Shown piece by piece: positions 24,045 to 33,441 of a stretch of 64,000 bases of DNA. Each line of letters starts with the position of its first letter. The stretch's first letter is position 1. The translations under genes and the position numbers were made by a program. The notes below the pieces were generated by a model. That model searched no databases. It worked only from the letters and a program-made list of their open reading frames with translations, and was not told where the DNA came from. The stretch covers positions 20,506-84,505 of the forward strand of contig JAUXZS010000030.1 in the NCBI GenBank assembly GCA_030692515.1, given 5' to 3'. Source of the DNA: Bacteroidota bacterium (GTDB lineage: Bacteria > Bacteroidota > Bacteroidia > B-17B0 > Aurantibacillaceae).

Positions 24045-25314
24045 ATTTAATGAAGAACTTCTGCAATTTTTATGGCAGCATAAAATCTTAAAGCCATTAC
24101 CTTTTATTACAACTAGTGGTAAAGAAATTACCGTAATAAAAAACGGGGAGTTAAACAAAGATTCTGGACCGGATTTTTTTAATGCTCAGATTAGGGTTGG
24201 AGAAATTGTTTTGGTTGGTAATATAGAAATTCATATTAAAACAAGCGATTGGTTAAAACATAAACATCAGCAGGATAAAAATTACGACAATATAATTTTG
24301 CATGTTGTATATGAACATGATGTTGATTTAGCACAAAATAAAATGAATAATGTGGAAGTTTTGGAATTAAAAAATTTAATTTCCGAAAGTACTTTAAGCT
24401 CTTACAATCAACTTTACACCTCCAAAACTAAAATTCCTTGTCATAACCAACTGGGTACTATTGATGATTTTAAATTTATTACTTGGCTTGAGAGGATGAC
24501 CATAGAACGTCTTGAGAGAAAAGTAAATGCAATTGAAGAATATTTTAATTCTGTTAATAGCGATTACACCCAAACCTTTTATTTTTTGTTACTTCGCAAT
24601 TTTGGCTTTAATGTAAATAGTTTGCCATTTGAAATGATTGCGAAAAATTTACCTATAACCATTTTGTTGCAACATGCAGATAATCTTTTGCAGTTAGAAG
24701 CACTTTTATTAGGAGTATCTGGTTTATTAGAAAATCAATTCGAGGATAAATATATCAGGCAACTTCAAAACGAATTCGACTATTTAAAAAATAAATATAA
24801 AATTATTCCTTTAAGCAAAGAAATTTTTAAGTTTTCAAAACTTAGGCCGGCAAATTTTCCTACAATTAGGTTAGCGCAGTTTGCAAGATTAATCCACACT
24901 AATTCAAATTTGTTTATTGCACCCTGCGATTTTTCTAATTATAATGAAGTTTTTAAGGCCCTAACAATTAATCTAGACGGCTATTGGAAGAACCATTATA
25001 GTATGGATGGAAAGTTAACAACAAAAGATTTAACTCTTGGTTTAACGTCTATCGAAAATTTAATCATAAATACTTTTGCTCCTTTTTATTTTTTTTATTC
25101 CAGAAAAACCGGTAAGGATGAGATAGGAGATATTGCAATTGAATTATTAAATAATTGTGCATTTGAACAAAATGCAAAAACAAAATTGTTTGTTGAAAAG
25201 AAAATGGTTTTAAAAAGTTCTGCCGATAGTCAAGCTACTATTAACTTATACGATAATTATTGCAGTAAAAAATTATGTTTAAAATGTGGAGTGGCTACAT
25301 TTCTGCTGAAGTAA
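24037..25314 (+). CDS. DUF2851 family protein
   Basis: The protein has 425 residues. The N-terminal third is conserved in Bacteroidota DUF2851: LLQFLWQHKIL, LNKDSGPDFFNAQIRVG and LVGNIEIHIKTSDWLKH, ending with NIILHVVYEHD. The Asp/Glu/His pattern resembles a nuclease-like core, but that is my inference. The C-terminus carries cysteines (CSKKLCLKC). It is probably cytoplasmic. The function is unknown; the overlap with the YdcF-type gene implies co-expression. Confidence 0.85.
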   Translation: MPKFNEELLQFLWQHKILKPLPFITTSGKEITVIKNGELNKDSGPDFFNAQIRVGEIVLVGNIEIHIKTSDWLKHKHQQDKNYDNIILHVVYEHDVDLAQNKMNNVEVLELKNLISESTLSSYNQLYTSKTKIPCHNQLGTIDDFKFITWLERMTIERLERKVNAIEEYFNSVNSDYTQTFYFLLLRNFGFNVNSLPFEMIAKNLPITILLQHADNLLQLEALLLGVSGLLENQFEDKYIRQLQNEFDYLKNKYKIIPLSKEIFKFSKLRPANFPTIRLAQFARLIHTNSNLFIAPCDFSNYNEVFKALTINLDGYWKNHYSMDGKLTTKDLTLGLTSIENLIINTFAPFYFFYSRKTGKDEIGDIAIELLNNCAFEQNAKTKLFVEKKMVLKSSADSQATINLYDNYCSKKLCLKCGVATFLLK

Positions 25315-25338
25315 GCAATTTTTTTTTATTTTTGTATT

Positions 25339-25575
25339 ATGGTTAAAAAAATAATACAGTGGTTTGAGCAACAAGCATTCGGGGTTTGCGAATGGTGGGG
25401 CAAATTATTAGGTATTAAAACTACCAACGTTCGAATGTATTTTATTTATTTGTCGTTTTTTACATTCGGTAGCCCAATAATTATTTATTTTATTATGGCT
25501 TTTATTTTAGAACACAAAAATTACTTTAAACCTTTTAAATCGCGCAAGCGAAAAAGCGTTTGGGATATTGAATAA
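25339..25575 (+). CDS. PspC-domain small membrane protein
   Basis: The protein has 78 residues. The hydrophobic segment TNVRMYFIYLSFFTFGSPIIIYFIMAF, preceded by the WWGKLLGI turn, matches the PspC domain found in envelope stress proteins. A basic tail follows (FKSRKRKSVWDIE). It is probably an inner membrane protein. It sits 24 bases after DUF2851 and just before a secreted coiled-coil protein gene. Confidence 0.75.
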   Translation: MVKKIIQWFEQQAFGVCEWWGKLLGIKTTNVRMYFIYLSFFTFGSPIIIYFIMAFILEHKNYFKPFKSRKRKSVWDIE

Positions 25576-25591
25576 TTTAAAAAATTTAAAC

Positions 25592-26260
25592 ATGAAAAAT
25601 CTGTTAACTATTAGCGCAATTTGTTTTGCCAGCCAAATTTTTTGCCAAGCAATTCAAACAAAGGAGGCAAACGAAAAATTTAGTGTGGGAAGTCAAAATG
25701 CAATTGTTACAACCATTTATGAAAATAATGCAAACGATGTAATTAGTGAGTGGAAAAAAGTGTTGAAAGATTTTAAAAACGAAAAGGTTAAAGATAGCGA
25801 TAACGAAGTTTTTGGAGATAATATTTTAATAAAAGACTGGGGAAATAACCCTGTAGATTTTTACACCAAATTTGAAGATGATAAAAAGACGAAGACTGTT
25901 AAAATGAGTGTTGCTGTTGATTTAGGAGGAACTTATTTAGCAGCATCATCCGACAAAGATAAGTATAAGTTTGTTGAAAAAATGGTGAAAGAGTTCGCAA
26001 TAAAAATGACTAAAGAGCCCGTTATCGCAGCAGTTAAAGTTAACGAAAAACAACTAGATAAATTGGTAGACGATCAAAAAGACCTCGAAAAAGAAAAGAA
26101 AAATTTAGATGATGAAATTGATGACTATAAAAAGAAAATTGAAAAAGCCGAAAAAAAAATAAAGGAAAACGAAGAAAATCAAAGTAAAAAGAAAGCAGAG
26201 ATTGATACACAAAAAAAATTAGTTGAAGACAGCAAGAAAAAACTAAACGCAATTCACTAA
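25592..26260 (+). CDS. Exported coiled-coil hypothetical protein
   Basis: The protein has 222 residues from the ATG at 25592, which gives the signal peptide MKNLLTISAICFASQIFCQ; a TTG at 25568 would only add residues in front of it. A globular region (~20-140) is followed by a long Lys/Glu coiled coil from ~145 to the end (KDLEKEKKNLDDEIDDYKKK). I recognise no family. A strong bidirectional terminator follows. Confidence 0.7.
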   Translation: MKNLLTISAICFASQIFCQAIQTKEANEKFSVGSQNAIVTTIYENNANDVISEWKKVLKDFKNEKVKDSDNEVFGDNILIKDWGNNPVDFYTKFEDDKKTKTVKMSVAVDLGGTYLAASSDKDKYKFVEKMVKEFAIKMTKEPVIAAVKVNEKQLDKLVDDQKDLEKEKKNLDDEIDDYKKKIEKAEKKIKENEENQSKKKAEIDTQKKLVEDSKKKLNAIH

Positions 26261-26262
26261 AA

Positions 26263-26296
26263 CAAAAAAGCCATTTCAATTGAAATGGCTTTTTTG
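26263..26296. terminator. Bidirectional intrinsic terminator
   Basis: CAAAAAAGCCATTTCAA and its exact reverse complement meet at 26279/26280. With A and T runs on both sides it can end transcription from the coiled-coil gene (+) and from the long trp-aro unit (-). Confidence 0.92.
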
Positions 26297-26307
26297 TTTA
26301 ATCATAT

Positions 26308-26649
26308 TCATTTATTTAATTCTTCCCAAAATTCAGCACCCCTGCGTGTGTGAGGAATTACAATTGTGCCACCAACAATGTTCGCAACCGCAAATACTTC
26401 GTAAATTTCTTCGGTACTGCATTTTTGTTCTTTGCATTTTTCTAAATGATATTTAATACAATCATCACAACGCAAAACCATGCTCGCAACTAAGCCCAAC
26501 AACTCTTTTGTTTTAACATCTAAAGCTCCGGCAGAATAAGTTTGGGTATCTAAATTAAATAAGCGTTTAATTACCAAATTATCTTTTCCTAAAATTACCT
26601 CGTTCATTTTTGAACGGTAATCGTTAAATTCTTTTACTTGTTTCGACAT
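26308..26649 (-). CDS. AhpD-like carboxymuconolactone decarboxylase family protein
   Basis: The protein has 113 residues. It contains the redox CxxC of alkylhydroperoxidase D-like proteins in RCDDCIKYHLEKC, with the nearby His, and a conserved EEIYEVFAVANIVGG helix. Such proteins act as small peroxidases or disulfide reductants; the true partner is unknown. It lies 19 bases after tatC and is the last gene of the trp-aro transcription unit. Confidence 0.88.
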   Translation of the reverse strand: MSKQVKEFNDYRSKMNEVILGKDNLVIKRLFNLDTQTYSAGALDVKTKELLGLVASMVLRCDDCIKYHLEKCKEQKCSTEEIYEVFAVANIVGGTIVIPHTRRGAEFWEELNK

Positions 26650-26668
26650 AAAATTTATTTTGAAATGA

Positions 26669-27511
26669 TTATCCTAATTTATGTTTTTTAATTACCCAGG
26701 CAGATACAAACACGCTTAATTCGTATAATAAATACATGGGTATTGCTACAACCATTTGTGAGGTAACATCTGGGCTTGGTGTAATTATAGCCGCAGCAAT
26801 TAAAATAATAATTACTGCATGTTTGCGGTATTTGCGCATAAACTGCGGCGTCAATAAAGTCATTCGAGTTAAAAAGTAAACTAAAATTGGCATTTCAAAA
26901 ATAATTCCCGCCACCAAAGTCATTGTGCTTATTAAAGATATATAATCATCAAACGTATTTTGTGTTTGCACAATGCCACTTGATGAAACTTGATAATTAA
27001 TTAAAAAATTGTAACTCATAGGAAACAATAAAAAGTATCCAAAGAAAATCCCTGTTAAAAATAAAACAGAAGCAATAACCACAAATATTTTAACTGGGCC
27101 AATTTCTTTATTTTTTAAAGCTGGTCTCACAAACTTCCATAATTCCCATAACACAAAAGGAAAACCAAGAATGATGCCGCTCAAAAAAGAAATCCACATG
27201 TGATTAAAAAATTGCTCGGACGCACTTAAAGTTTGAAGATGTGCAGGTTTAATAGTCATACACATTACATCTCCTGCTCCAATTTTTTGGCCAAGCTGAC
27301 ATAAAACTCTGTAAGAAATAAAATCTTGTTTTAATGGACCAAAAATTACTGTGTCAAATAAAAAGTCGTTTAAACAAAAAGCGGTAATGGCAAATATTGC
27401 AACAACAGCCGCGCTCCTAACTAAGTGCCAGCGAAATTCTTCTAAGTGCTGAAGAAAAGACATTTGAGTGCCTTCTGTTTTTGTTGTTTTATCTGAACCA
27501 AAAAATGCCAT
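26669..27511 (-). CDS. tatC: Sec-independent protein translocase TatC
   Basis: The protein has 280 residues. MSFLQHLEEFRWHLVRS is the conserved N-terminus containing the Tat signal recognition Glu. Six hydrophobic helices follow; FVRPALKNKE and GFPFVLWELWKF are family signatures. It pairs with TatA (17490-17741) for export of folded proteins. It begins the base before aroA ends, so it is an odd passenger in an amino acid operon. The loop between helices 1 and 2 carries an insertion with cysteines (YRVLCQLG, GDVMCMT). Confidence 0.93.
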   Translation of the reverse strand: MAFFGSDKTTKTEGTQMSFLQHLEEFRWHLVRSAAVVAIFAITAFCLNDFLFDTVIFGPLKQDFISYRVLCQLGQKIGAGDVMCMTIKPAHLQTLSASEQFFNHMWISFLSGIILGFPFVLWELWKFVRPALKNKEIGPVKIFVVIASVLFLTGIFFGYFLLFPMSYNFLINYQVSSSGIVQTQNTFDDYISLISTMTLVAGIIFEMPILVYFLTRMTLLTPQFMRKYRKHAVIIILIAAAIITPSPDVTSQMVVAIPMYLLYELSVFVSAWVIKKHKLG

Positions 27512-28759
27512 TTATGGCTGCAAATTTACATTAAAACCAACTGATTTCAAATCCTCCCAAAATAAGGGGTATGATTTAGTAACTACTTCTGGATTTTCGA
27601 TGGCGATTTGCTTGTAAAGCAATGCTAGTGGTGCAAAACTCATAGCCATACGGTGATCGTTGTAAGTATTTATTGGGTTTCTTGTTTCTTGTTTCTTATT
27701 TCTTGTTTCATGGATAAGGATGGAACTGTCTGTTGTTTCAACAATTGCTCCCAATTTTTCTAATTCTGTTTTTAAAGCAATTATTCTATCGCTTTCTTTT
27801 AATTTCAATGTTTTTAAACCTGTTAATTTTGCTTTAATACCCAAACCAAAACAAGTTATTGCAACCGTTTGGGCAATATCCGGACAGTTTGTAAAATCGT
27901 ACTCAAAATAATTAGTTGTTGCAGAATTTTTTGTCAGACAAATTTCTTCGTTTTTGAATTGCGCTAACACACCCAATTCTTTATAAATCGTAGGTAAAAC
28001 AGCATCTGCTTGTGATGATTTGTTTTTTAAACCTGTTAATTTTATTTCTGCATCTTTACTAAGAGCAACAATGCTAAACCAATATGAGGCAGATGACCAA
28101 TCTGATTCAATATTATAAATGTTAGATTTTAGAGGTGAAATTTTAGATTTCTGAACAGATATTAAATTATTGGATTTTTTAATTATAATTCCAAATTCAA
28201 TTAAAATATCAATTGTCATTTGAATATATGGCCAAGAAACAATTTCGTTTTTTAATCTAAGTTCTAATCCAATTTCAAAGCTTGGCGCTATTAATAATAA
28301 TGCAGAAATAAATTGACTACTAATACTTCCGTCAATTTCAATTTTTCCGCCTTTTAGTTTTTTCCCAGTTATTTTCAAGGGAGGAAAATTTTCTTTTTCC
28401 AAAAAAGTAATTTCGGCACCTAAAGATTTTAAAGCGTCAACTAATTCACCAATTGGTCTTTCCTTCATTCGGTCAGAACCAGTTAATATCCACTCTCCTT
28501 CTTTGGTTGCTAATAGTGCAGTTAAGAAACGCATGTCGGTTCCTGCATGGTGAATATCTATTGTTCCTTTATTTTTATTTTTTATTTCGTGTAATGCCTT
28601 TTTTAAAAGCAGAGTGTCTTCTGATGTAGAACTATTTTCAAAATTTAAATCCAAATCAAGCACATCATTTAATATCAGCATACGATTATGAATGCTTTTT
28701 GAGCCAGATAGCTTTATAGTTGAATTTATAAATTGTTCAGTTGAAGAAAATAATAGCAT
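27512..28759 (-). CDS. aroA: 3-phosphoshikimate 1-carboxyvinyltransferase (EPSP synthase)
   Basis: The protein has 415 residues. It adds enolpyruvate from PEP to shikimate 3-phosphate. Segments visible: LSGSKSIHNRMLIL, HHAGTDMRFLTALLA, DRMKERPIGELVDALKSLGA, ISSQFISALLL, LKESDRIIALKTELEKLGA and TYNDHRMAMSFAPL. Just before NDHRM there is an extra HETRNKKQETRN stretch encoded by five 7-bp tandem repeats. The start overlaps the aroB stop by one base. It is part of the trp-controlled unit. Confidence 0.95.
   Translation of the reverse strand: MLLFSSTEQFINSTIKLSGSKSIHNRMLILNDVLDLDLNFENSSTSEDTLLLKKALHEIKNKNKGTIDIHHAGTDMRFLTALLATKEGEWILTGSDRMKERPIGELVDALKSLGAEITFLEKENFPPLKITGKKLKGGKIEIDGSISSQFISALLLIAPSFEIGLELRLKNEIVSWPYIQMTIDILIEFGIIIKKSNNLISVQKSKISPLKSNIYNIESDWSSASYWFSIVALSKDAEIKLTGLKNKSSQADAVLPTIYKELGVLAQFKNEEICLTKNSATTNYFEYDFTNCPDIAQTVAITCFGLGIKAKLTGLKTLKLKESDRIIALKTELEKLGAIVETTDSSILIHETRNKKQETRNPINTYNDHRMAMSFAPLALLYKQIAIENPEVVTKSYPLFWEDLKSVGFNVNLQP
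27678..27712 (-). repeat. Five tandem 7-bp repeats inside aroA
   Basis: On the plus strand the unit is TTTCTTG, with copies at 27678, 27685, 27692 (TTTCTTA), 27699 and 27706 (TTTCATG). It encodes the ETRNKKQ motif. Gain or loss of one unit would shift the frame. Confidence 0.85.
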
Positions 28760-29826
28760 TATACAGAAGTGTTATAAAAGTCTATAGCTTTTTTTAGTTG
28801 GGTTTCGGTTACTTCTATGTCATATTTGCAAGCCCCAATTTTATTTAATAACGAAAACTGGAATTTGTTTTTTAATGTTTTTTTATCGTTTCTCATCAAT
28901 TCTAGAAGTGAATTAAAATTGATAGGCTTTATTTTTTTTAAGTCAAAAACTTCTTTAAAAACTAAAGTTATTTCCGATAATTCGGTTTTAGAAAGTAATT
29001 TTTTCTGGAAAGCCAAATGACTTTCGATTAACATGCCAATTACAATGGCTTCTCCATGTAATAATTCTTCTTTTGTTCCTAACAACAATGATTCAACAGC
29101 ATGACCAATAGTGTGACCAAAATTCAAAATTTTCCGAATGCCTTTGTCGAAAGGGTCTTTTAAAACTATTTTGTTTTTTAAAGCAACACTTTTTGATAGT
29201 ATGAGCTCGGTATTGTTTTCTGGATTTGAAGTTTTTAATTCAATCCAGAATTTTTTATCTGCGATTAAGGCTATTTTATAAATTTCGGCTAAACCATTTT
29301 CGTAATGACGTTTTGGTAAGGTTTCCAAAAAATGCGGATTAATAAATACAGCTTTTGGTTGCGTAAATGTGCCAATAGAATTTTTTAATCCAGCAAAATC
29401 TATTCCGGTTTTACCGCCAACACTGGCATCAGCCATCGAAAGAAGTGTAGTGGGGATATTAATAAAATCAATTCCACGTTTATAGGTTGAAGCACAAAAC
29501 CCGCCTAAATCGCTTACAACGCCGCCACCCAAATTAATCACCAACGAATTTTTATCGGCTTTATTTTCAATTAAAGTATGCCAAATGTGTGCGCTAATCT
29601 CAATGGACTTACTTGCCTCGCCGCTCTCTATTTCAATTATATGTGCATCGCGAAGTTTTACGCAATTTGTAATTAATTGTGGTAAACAATATTGAAATGT
29701 ATTTTCATCGCAAATAACGAAGTAAGAAGAGTAGTTATTGTTTTTTAAAAATGCAGAAATAGTTTTAAAAACTTGCATACCAATTTCTACATTATAGCCA
29801 TTTGATTTTATTGAAAGCATAACCAA
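28759..29826 (-). CDS. aroB: 3-dehydroquinate synthase
   Basis: The protein has 355 residues. It cyclises DAHP to 3-dehydroquinate using NAD. Conserved parts: IESGEASKSIE, LINLGGGVVSDLGGFCASTYKRGI, IPTTLLSMADASVGGKTGIDF, KNSIGTFTQPKAVFIN, RKILNFGHTIGHAVE and LHGEAIVIGM. It starts two bases after the DAHP synthase stop and ends overlapping the aroA start. A second in-frame ATG two codons later is possible. Confidence 0.96.
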   Translation of the reverse strand: MVMLSIKSNGYNVEIGMQVFKTISAFLKNNNYSSYFVICDENTFQYCLPQLITNCVKLRDAHIIEIESGEASKSIEISAHIWHTLIENKADKNSLVINLGGGVVSDLGGFCASTYKRGIDFINIPTTLLSMADASVGGKTGIDFAGLKNSIGTFTQPKAVFINPHFLETLPKRHYENGLAEIYKIALIADKKFWIELKTSNPENNTELILSKSVALKNKIVLKDPFDKGIRKILNFGHTIGHAVESLLLGTKEELLHGEAIVIGMLIESHLAFQKKLLSKTELSEITLVFKEVFDLKKIKPINFNSLLELMRNDKKTLKNKFQFSLLNKIGACKYDIEVTETQLKKAIDFYNTSV

Positions 29827-29828
29827 AG

Positions 29829-30839
29829 TTAATTGAAAATTAATGATTGATAAAGTAATTTTATTTTTTCTATAAGTTGGCTAGATTCCATAAAATTTAA
29901 GGTCTGTTGCCCGTCAGACAAAGCCTCTTCAGGTTTTTCGTGCACCTCATAAATTATTCCGTTAGCGCCACTTAATAAAGCCGACAATGCTAATTTAGGA
30001 ACAAACGACCTTATGCCAACACCATGAGACGGGTCGGCAATTACAGGTAAATGGGTTTTTTCTTTTAATACCTGAATTGCGTTAATATCAAAAGTGTTTC
30101 GGTAAGCTGTTTCAAATGTTCTGATACCTCGTTCACATAAAATTAATTTTTCGTTGCCCTTACTAAAAACGTATTCGGCTGATGAAAGTAATTCTTCAAT
30201 CGTACCGCTAACGCCTCTTTTTAGGAGAACTGGTTTATCAATTTCACCAAGAGCATCTAGCAAATTAAAATTCTGCGAATTTCTGGCTCCCACCTGAAAT
30301 ACATCTACAAATGGTAACATCTCTTCTATTTGTGAAACTTGCATTACTTCGGTAATTATTTTTATGTTATGTGGTTTACATTTTTCATACATCATTTTTA
30401 AACCATCAATTCCTAAACCTCTAAATGCATAGGGAGAACTTCTTGGTTTAAAAACGCCACCTCTTATAATTTTAATGTTTTGTTCTAATAAATGCGCTAC
30501 AATTTTATCTATTTGTTCTTCGCCTTCAACAGAGCAGGGCCCGGCCATAATAGAAGGATTATCTTTGCCAATAAAAACATTATTACCTAAATCAATGCTG
30601 GTATCTTTTACTTTCCATTTTTTACTTACTAATTTATAACTATCAGAAACTACATGAACATCTTTAATCCCTGGCAAATTTCCAAAATCTCGAATATCTA
30701 TTTCGTTTTTACCAATGCAAACAAGGTATTTTTCGAGTTGAGTATTAACTTCATTTATCGAAAATTTATTTTCGACTAGTTTATTAAATAAGTTTTCTTT
30801 TTGACCTTCTGTAATAGTATTATTTAATTGAATTATCAT
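29829..30839 (-). CDS. 3-deoxy-7-phosphoheptulonate (DAHP) synthase, type I-beta with N-terminal regulatory domain
   Basis: The protein has 336 residues. It condenses PEP and erythrose 4-phosphate, the first step of the shikimate pathway. Residues 1-~70 form a ferredoxin-like domain as in the feedback-controlled Thermotoga-type enzymes; the barrel follows with MAGPCSVEGEEQ, RGGVFKPRSSPYAFRGLG, FQVGARNSQNF, LLKRG, ILCERGIRTFE and ADPSHGVG. Its start overlaps the end of trpA by 4 bases. In Bacteroidota it may be named aroF or aroG; I leave the symbol open. Confidence 0.93.
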   Translation of the reverse strand: MIIQLNNTITEGQKENLFNKLVENKFSINEVNTQLEKYLVCIGKNEIDIRDFGNLPGIKDVHVVSDSYKLVSKKWKVKDTSIDLGNNVFIGKDNPSIMAGPCSVEGEEQIDKIVAHLLEQNIKIIRGGVFKPRSSPYAFRGLGIDGLKMMYEKCKPHNIKIITEVMQVSQIEEMLPFVDVFQVGARNSQNFNLLDALGEIDKPVLLKRGVSGTIEELLSSAEYVFSKGNEKLILCERGIRTFETAYRNTFDINAIQVLKEKTHLPVIADPSHGVGIRSFVPKLALSALLSGANGIIYEVHEKPEEALSDGQQTLNFMESSQLIEKIKLLYQSLIFN

Positions 30840-31627
30840 GATGCAATTTTTTTATTTTTTATAGAATTAATGAATTGGGGTATATCTTTTTTTAGGTTGT
30901 TTGAATTTTCTACCACTTGAATAAATGCAGACCCTATTATGGCACCGTTACTGATGCTGCAAGCCTTATTATAATGTTTAGCATTTTTAATTCCGAAACC
31001 AATTAGTAATGGAATTTTTAATCCAAGTGATTTTAAATCTTTTATTTTTTCAGATAAGTCCAATTTGGTTTCGATTGTGTTGCCAGTAGTAGAATTTGAT
31101 GAAACCATATAAACAAATCCCGAACTATGGTTTGCTAAATCCAAAGCTCTATTGTGGTAAGTTGATGGACTAATTAGGAAAATAAAATCGAGTTGGTATT
31201 TTTTAATTAAAACCTCATGATCTTTTTTATATTCTAGCAAAGGAAGGTCTGGAATTATTAAACCATCTACACCAGATTCACAACAAGTTTGATAAAAATC
31301 TTCGAGGCCAAATTTTAAAATAGAATTTAAATATCCCATTAATACAATTGGTTTTGAAATGAGAGACCTAACTTCTTTTATTTGCTTTAAGAGCAAAAAC
31401 AAAGTCATTCCGTTATCTAATGCAATATTGCTACTTTGTTGAATTATAGGCCCGTCAGCAAGTGGATCGGAAAAAGGAATACCAATTTCTATAATGTCAC
31501 AATCAGAATTTTCTAACAGTGGAATTATCTCAAGTAAGCTCTCCTTTTTAGGAAAACCTGCGGTAATAAAAACAGACAAGTTTTGATCTGGTTTATTTAA
31601 AAATAAGTGCTGTAATTTTGTTTTCAT
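30836..31627 (-). CDS. trpA: Tryptophan synthase alpha subunit
   Basis: The protein has 263 residues. It cleaves indole-3-glycerol phosphate to indole. The catalytic Glu47 and Asp58 are in EIGIPFSDPLADGP; SVFITAGFP, GLIIPDLPL and LIGFGIKNAKH are conserved. It forms the channelled complex with TrpB, encoded five bases upstream. It overlaps the DAHP synthase gene by four bases, binding the trp and aro parts into one transcript. Confidence 0.97.
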   Translation of the reverse strand: MKTKLQHLFLNKPDQNLSVFITAGFPKKESLLEIIPLLENSDCDIIEIGIPFSDPLADGPIIQQSSNIALDNGMTLFLLLKQIKEVRSLISKPIVLMGYLNSILKFGLEDFYQTCCESGVDGLIIPDLPLLEYKKDHEVLIKKYQLDFIFLISPSTYHNRALDLANHSSGFVYMVSSNSTTGNTIETKLDLSEKIKDLKSLGLKIPLLIGFGIKNAKHYNKACSISNGAIIGSAFIQVVENSNNLKKDIPQFINSIKNKKIAS

Positions 31628-31632
31628 TTTTT

Positions 31633-32826
31633 TTAGTTATAATATTTTAAATAAGTATCTAAATCTTTATCGCCTCTCCCAGATAAATTAATAATTACAA
31701 TTTCCTCTGGCTTAAATTTTATTTTATTCAAAGCCGCAAATGCATGAGCACTTTCCAGTGCTGGAATTATCCCTTCTAATTTCATTAATTCAAATGCTGC
31801 TTTTAAAGCTTCCTCATCTGTTGCCGATAAATAGGATGCGAGTTCGGTTTCATTTAAATAAGCGTGTAATGGACCAATTCCAGGATAATCTAGCCCTGCT
31901 GAAATACTGTAGGGCTCAGTTATTTGTCCATCATCGTTTTGCATTAAAAATGTTTTACTGCCGTGAATAATTCCAACTGAACCAACTTGCAAAGTAGAGG
32001 CAGTATGTTGAGTGTGTTTTCCTTTCCCTTCGGCTTCAATTCCTATTAGTTTAACTTTTGAATTGCCAATAAAATCACAAAAAGCACCCGCAGCATTACT
32101 TCCACCACCAATACAAGCTAAAATATAATCAGGATTTTCTTTTCCCTCTAACTCATATAATTGTTTTTTTATTTCTTTACTTATTATTGATTGAAAACGC
32201 GTTACCAAGTCTGGATAAGGATGCGGACCAACAACCGAACCTATAATGTAGTATGAATCGGTGTTATTAATCCAATAACGAATTGCTTCGTTGGTGGCAT
32301 CTTTTAAAGTTTTTGTGCCACTGCATGCAGGAATTATTTTTGCTCCTAACATTTTTATTCGTGAAACGTTGGGGGCCTGACGTTCAATATCTACTTCGCC
32401 CATAAAAATGGTACAGTCTAAACCTAAAAGCGCACAGGCAGTTGCGGTTGCAACGCCATGCTGTCCGGCACCTGTTTCGGCAATAATTTTTTGTTTACCT
32501 AATTTTTTTGCGAGAAGCGCTTGCCCTAATGCGTTATTTATTTTGTGAGAACCAGTGTGATTAAGATCTTCTCGTTTTAAATAAATTTTAGCATTATATT
32601 TTTTGGATAAATTTTTAGCAAAATAAAGTGGAGTTGGGCGACCAACATAATCATGTAACAGCAAGTTTAATTGTTTTTTAAAATCTTCATCTTCTGTAAT
32701 TTTTAAGTAATTATCAGTTAGTTCTTTTAAGTTTTTGTAAAGAAGTTCGGGGATATAGGCTCCGCCAAAATCACCATAATACCCATTTTCTGTTATGTTA
32801 TATCCTTTATTTAATTGTGTTTGCAT
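31633..32826 (-). CDS. trpB: Tryptophan synthase beta subunit
   Basis: The protein has 397 residues. It joins indole and serine with PLP. The Schiff-base Lys95 is in [35 protein letters not shown] (phosphate cup) and [11 protein letters not shown] are canonical for TrpB1. The length is normal. It lies three bases after trpF. Confidence 0.98.
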   Translation of the reverse strand: MQTQLNKGYNITENGYYGDFGGAYIPELLYKNLKELTDNYLKITEDEDFKKQLNLLLHDYVGRPTPLYFAKNLSKKYNAKIYLKREDLNHTGSHKINNALGQALLAKKLGKQKIIAETGAGQHGVATATACALLGLDCTIFMGEVDIERQAPNVSRIKMLGAKIIPACSGTKTLKDATNEAIRYWINNTDSYYIIGSVVGPHPYPDLVTRFQSIISKEIKKQLYELEGKENPDYILACIGGGSNAAGAFCDFIGNSKVKLIGIEAEGKGKHTQHTASTLQVGSVGIIHGSKTFLMQNDDGQITEPYSISAGLDYPGIGPLHAYLNETELASYLSATDEEALKAAFELMKLEGIIPALESAHAFAALNKIKFKPEEIVIINLSGRGDKDLDTYLKYYN

Positions 32827-32829
32827 AGT

Positions 32830-33441
32830 TTATTTTTTTAATAATTGTTGTATTTTTTCTAAGTCTTTTAATCCGGGGTTAATTTCAAATTTTGAGTTAA
32901 CGTCTAGTCCAATAAGGTTTTTTATAGATAGATTTTTAAGTTCAGAAACATTATCTAGCGAAACTCCTCCACTAATAAAAAAGGGTTTGTTTATTACAAT
33001 ATCACTTAATAAATGCCAGTTAAAAGCTTGTCCGCTACCACCGTAATTTGGAGTAGATGTGTCGAATAAAAAATAATCACACACGTCTGAATAGTTCTGA
33101 ATTTTTAAAATTGAACTTTTATCTTTTATCGATATGGTTTTTATGATCTTTACACTTGACAATAAATCTCGACAATAATCAATGCTTTCTTCTCCGTGTA
33201 ATTGAACAAAGTCTAAATCGTAATGCGCAATACTATTAAAAACTGAATAGATAGGTTCATTTACAAAAACACCAACTTTTTTAATGTGTTTGGGAATTTG
33301 TCTTGCTTCGTCAAACGAGAGGGCATTATTAAAATAGCGTGGCGAATTTTTATAAAAAATAAAGCCTAATAAATTAATTTTCATTTGAGAAATTGCAAAA
33401 ATATTATCTCGATTGTTTAAACCGCACACTTTAATTTGCAT
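32830..33441 (-). CDS. trpF: Phosphoribosylanthranilate isomerase
   Basis: The protein has 203 residues. It performs the Amadori rearrangement in tryptophan synthesis. The catalytic Cys7 in KVCGLN, FVQLHGEES and the Asp in FLFDT are visible, as is SGGVSLDNV near the phosphate site. It overlaps trpC by 11 bases. It is a stand-alone protein, not fused to TrpC. Confidence 0.95.
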   Translation of the reverse strand: MQIKVCGLNNRDNIFAISQMKINLLGFIFYKNSPRYFNNALSFDEARQIPKHIKKVGVFVNEPIYSVFNSIAHYDLDFVQLHGEESIDYCRDLLSSVKIIKTISIKDKSSILKIQNYSDVCDYFLFDTSTPNYGGSGQAFNWHLLSDIVINKPFFISGGVSLDNVSELKNLSIKNLIGLDVNSKFEINPGLKDLEKIQQLLKK

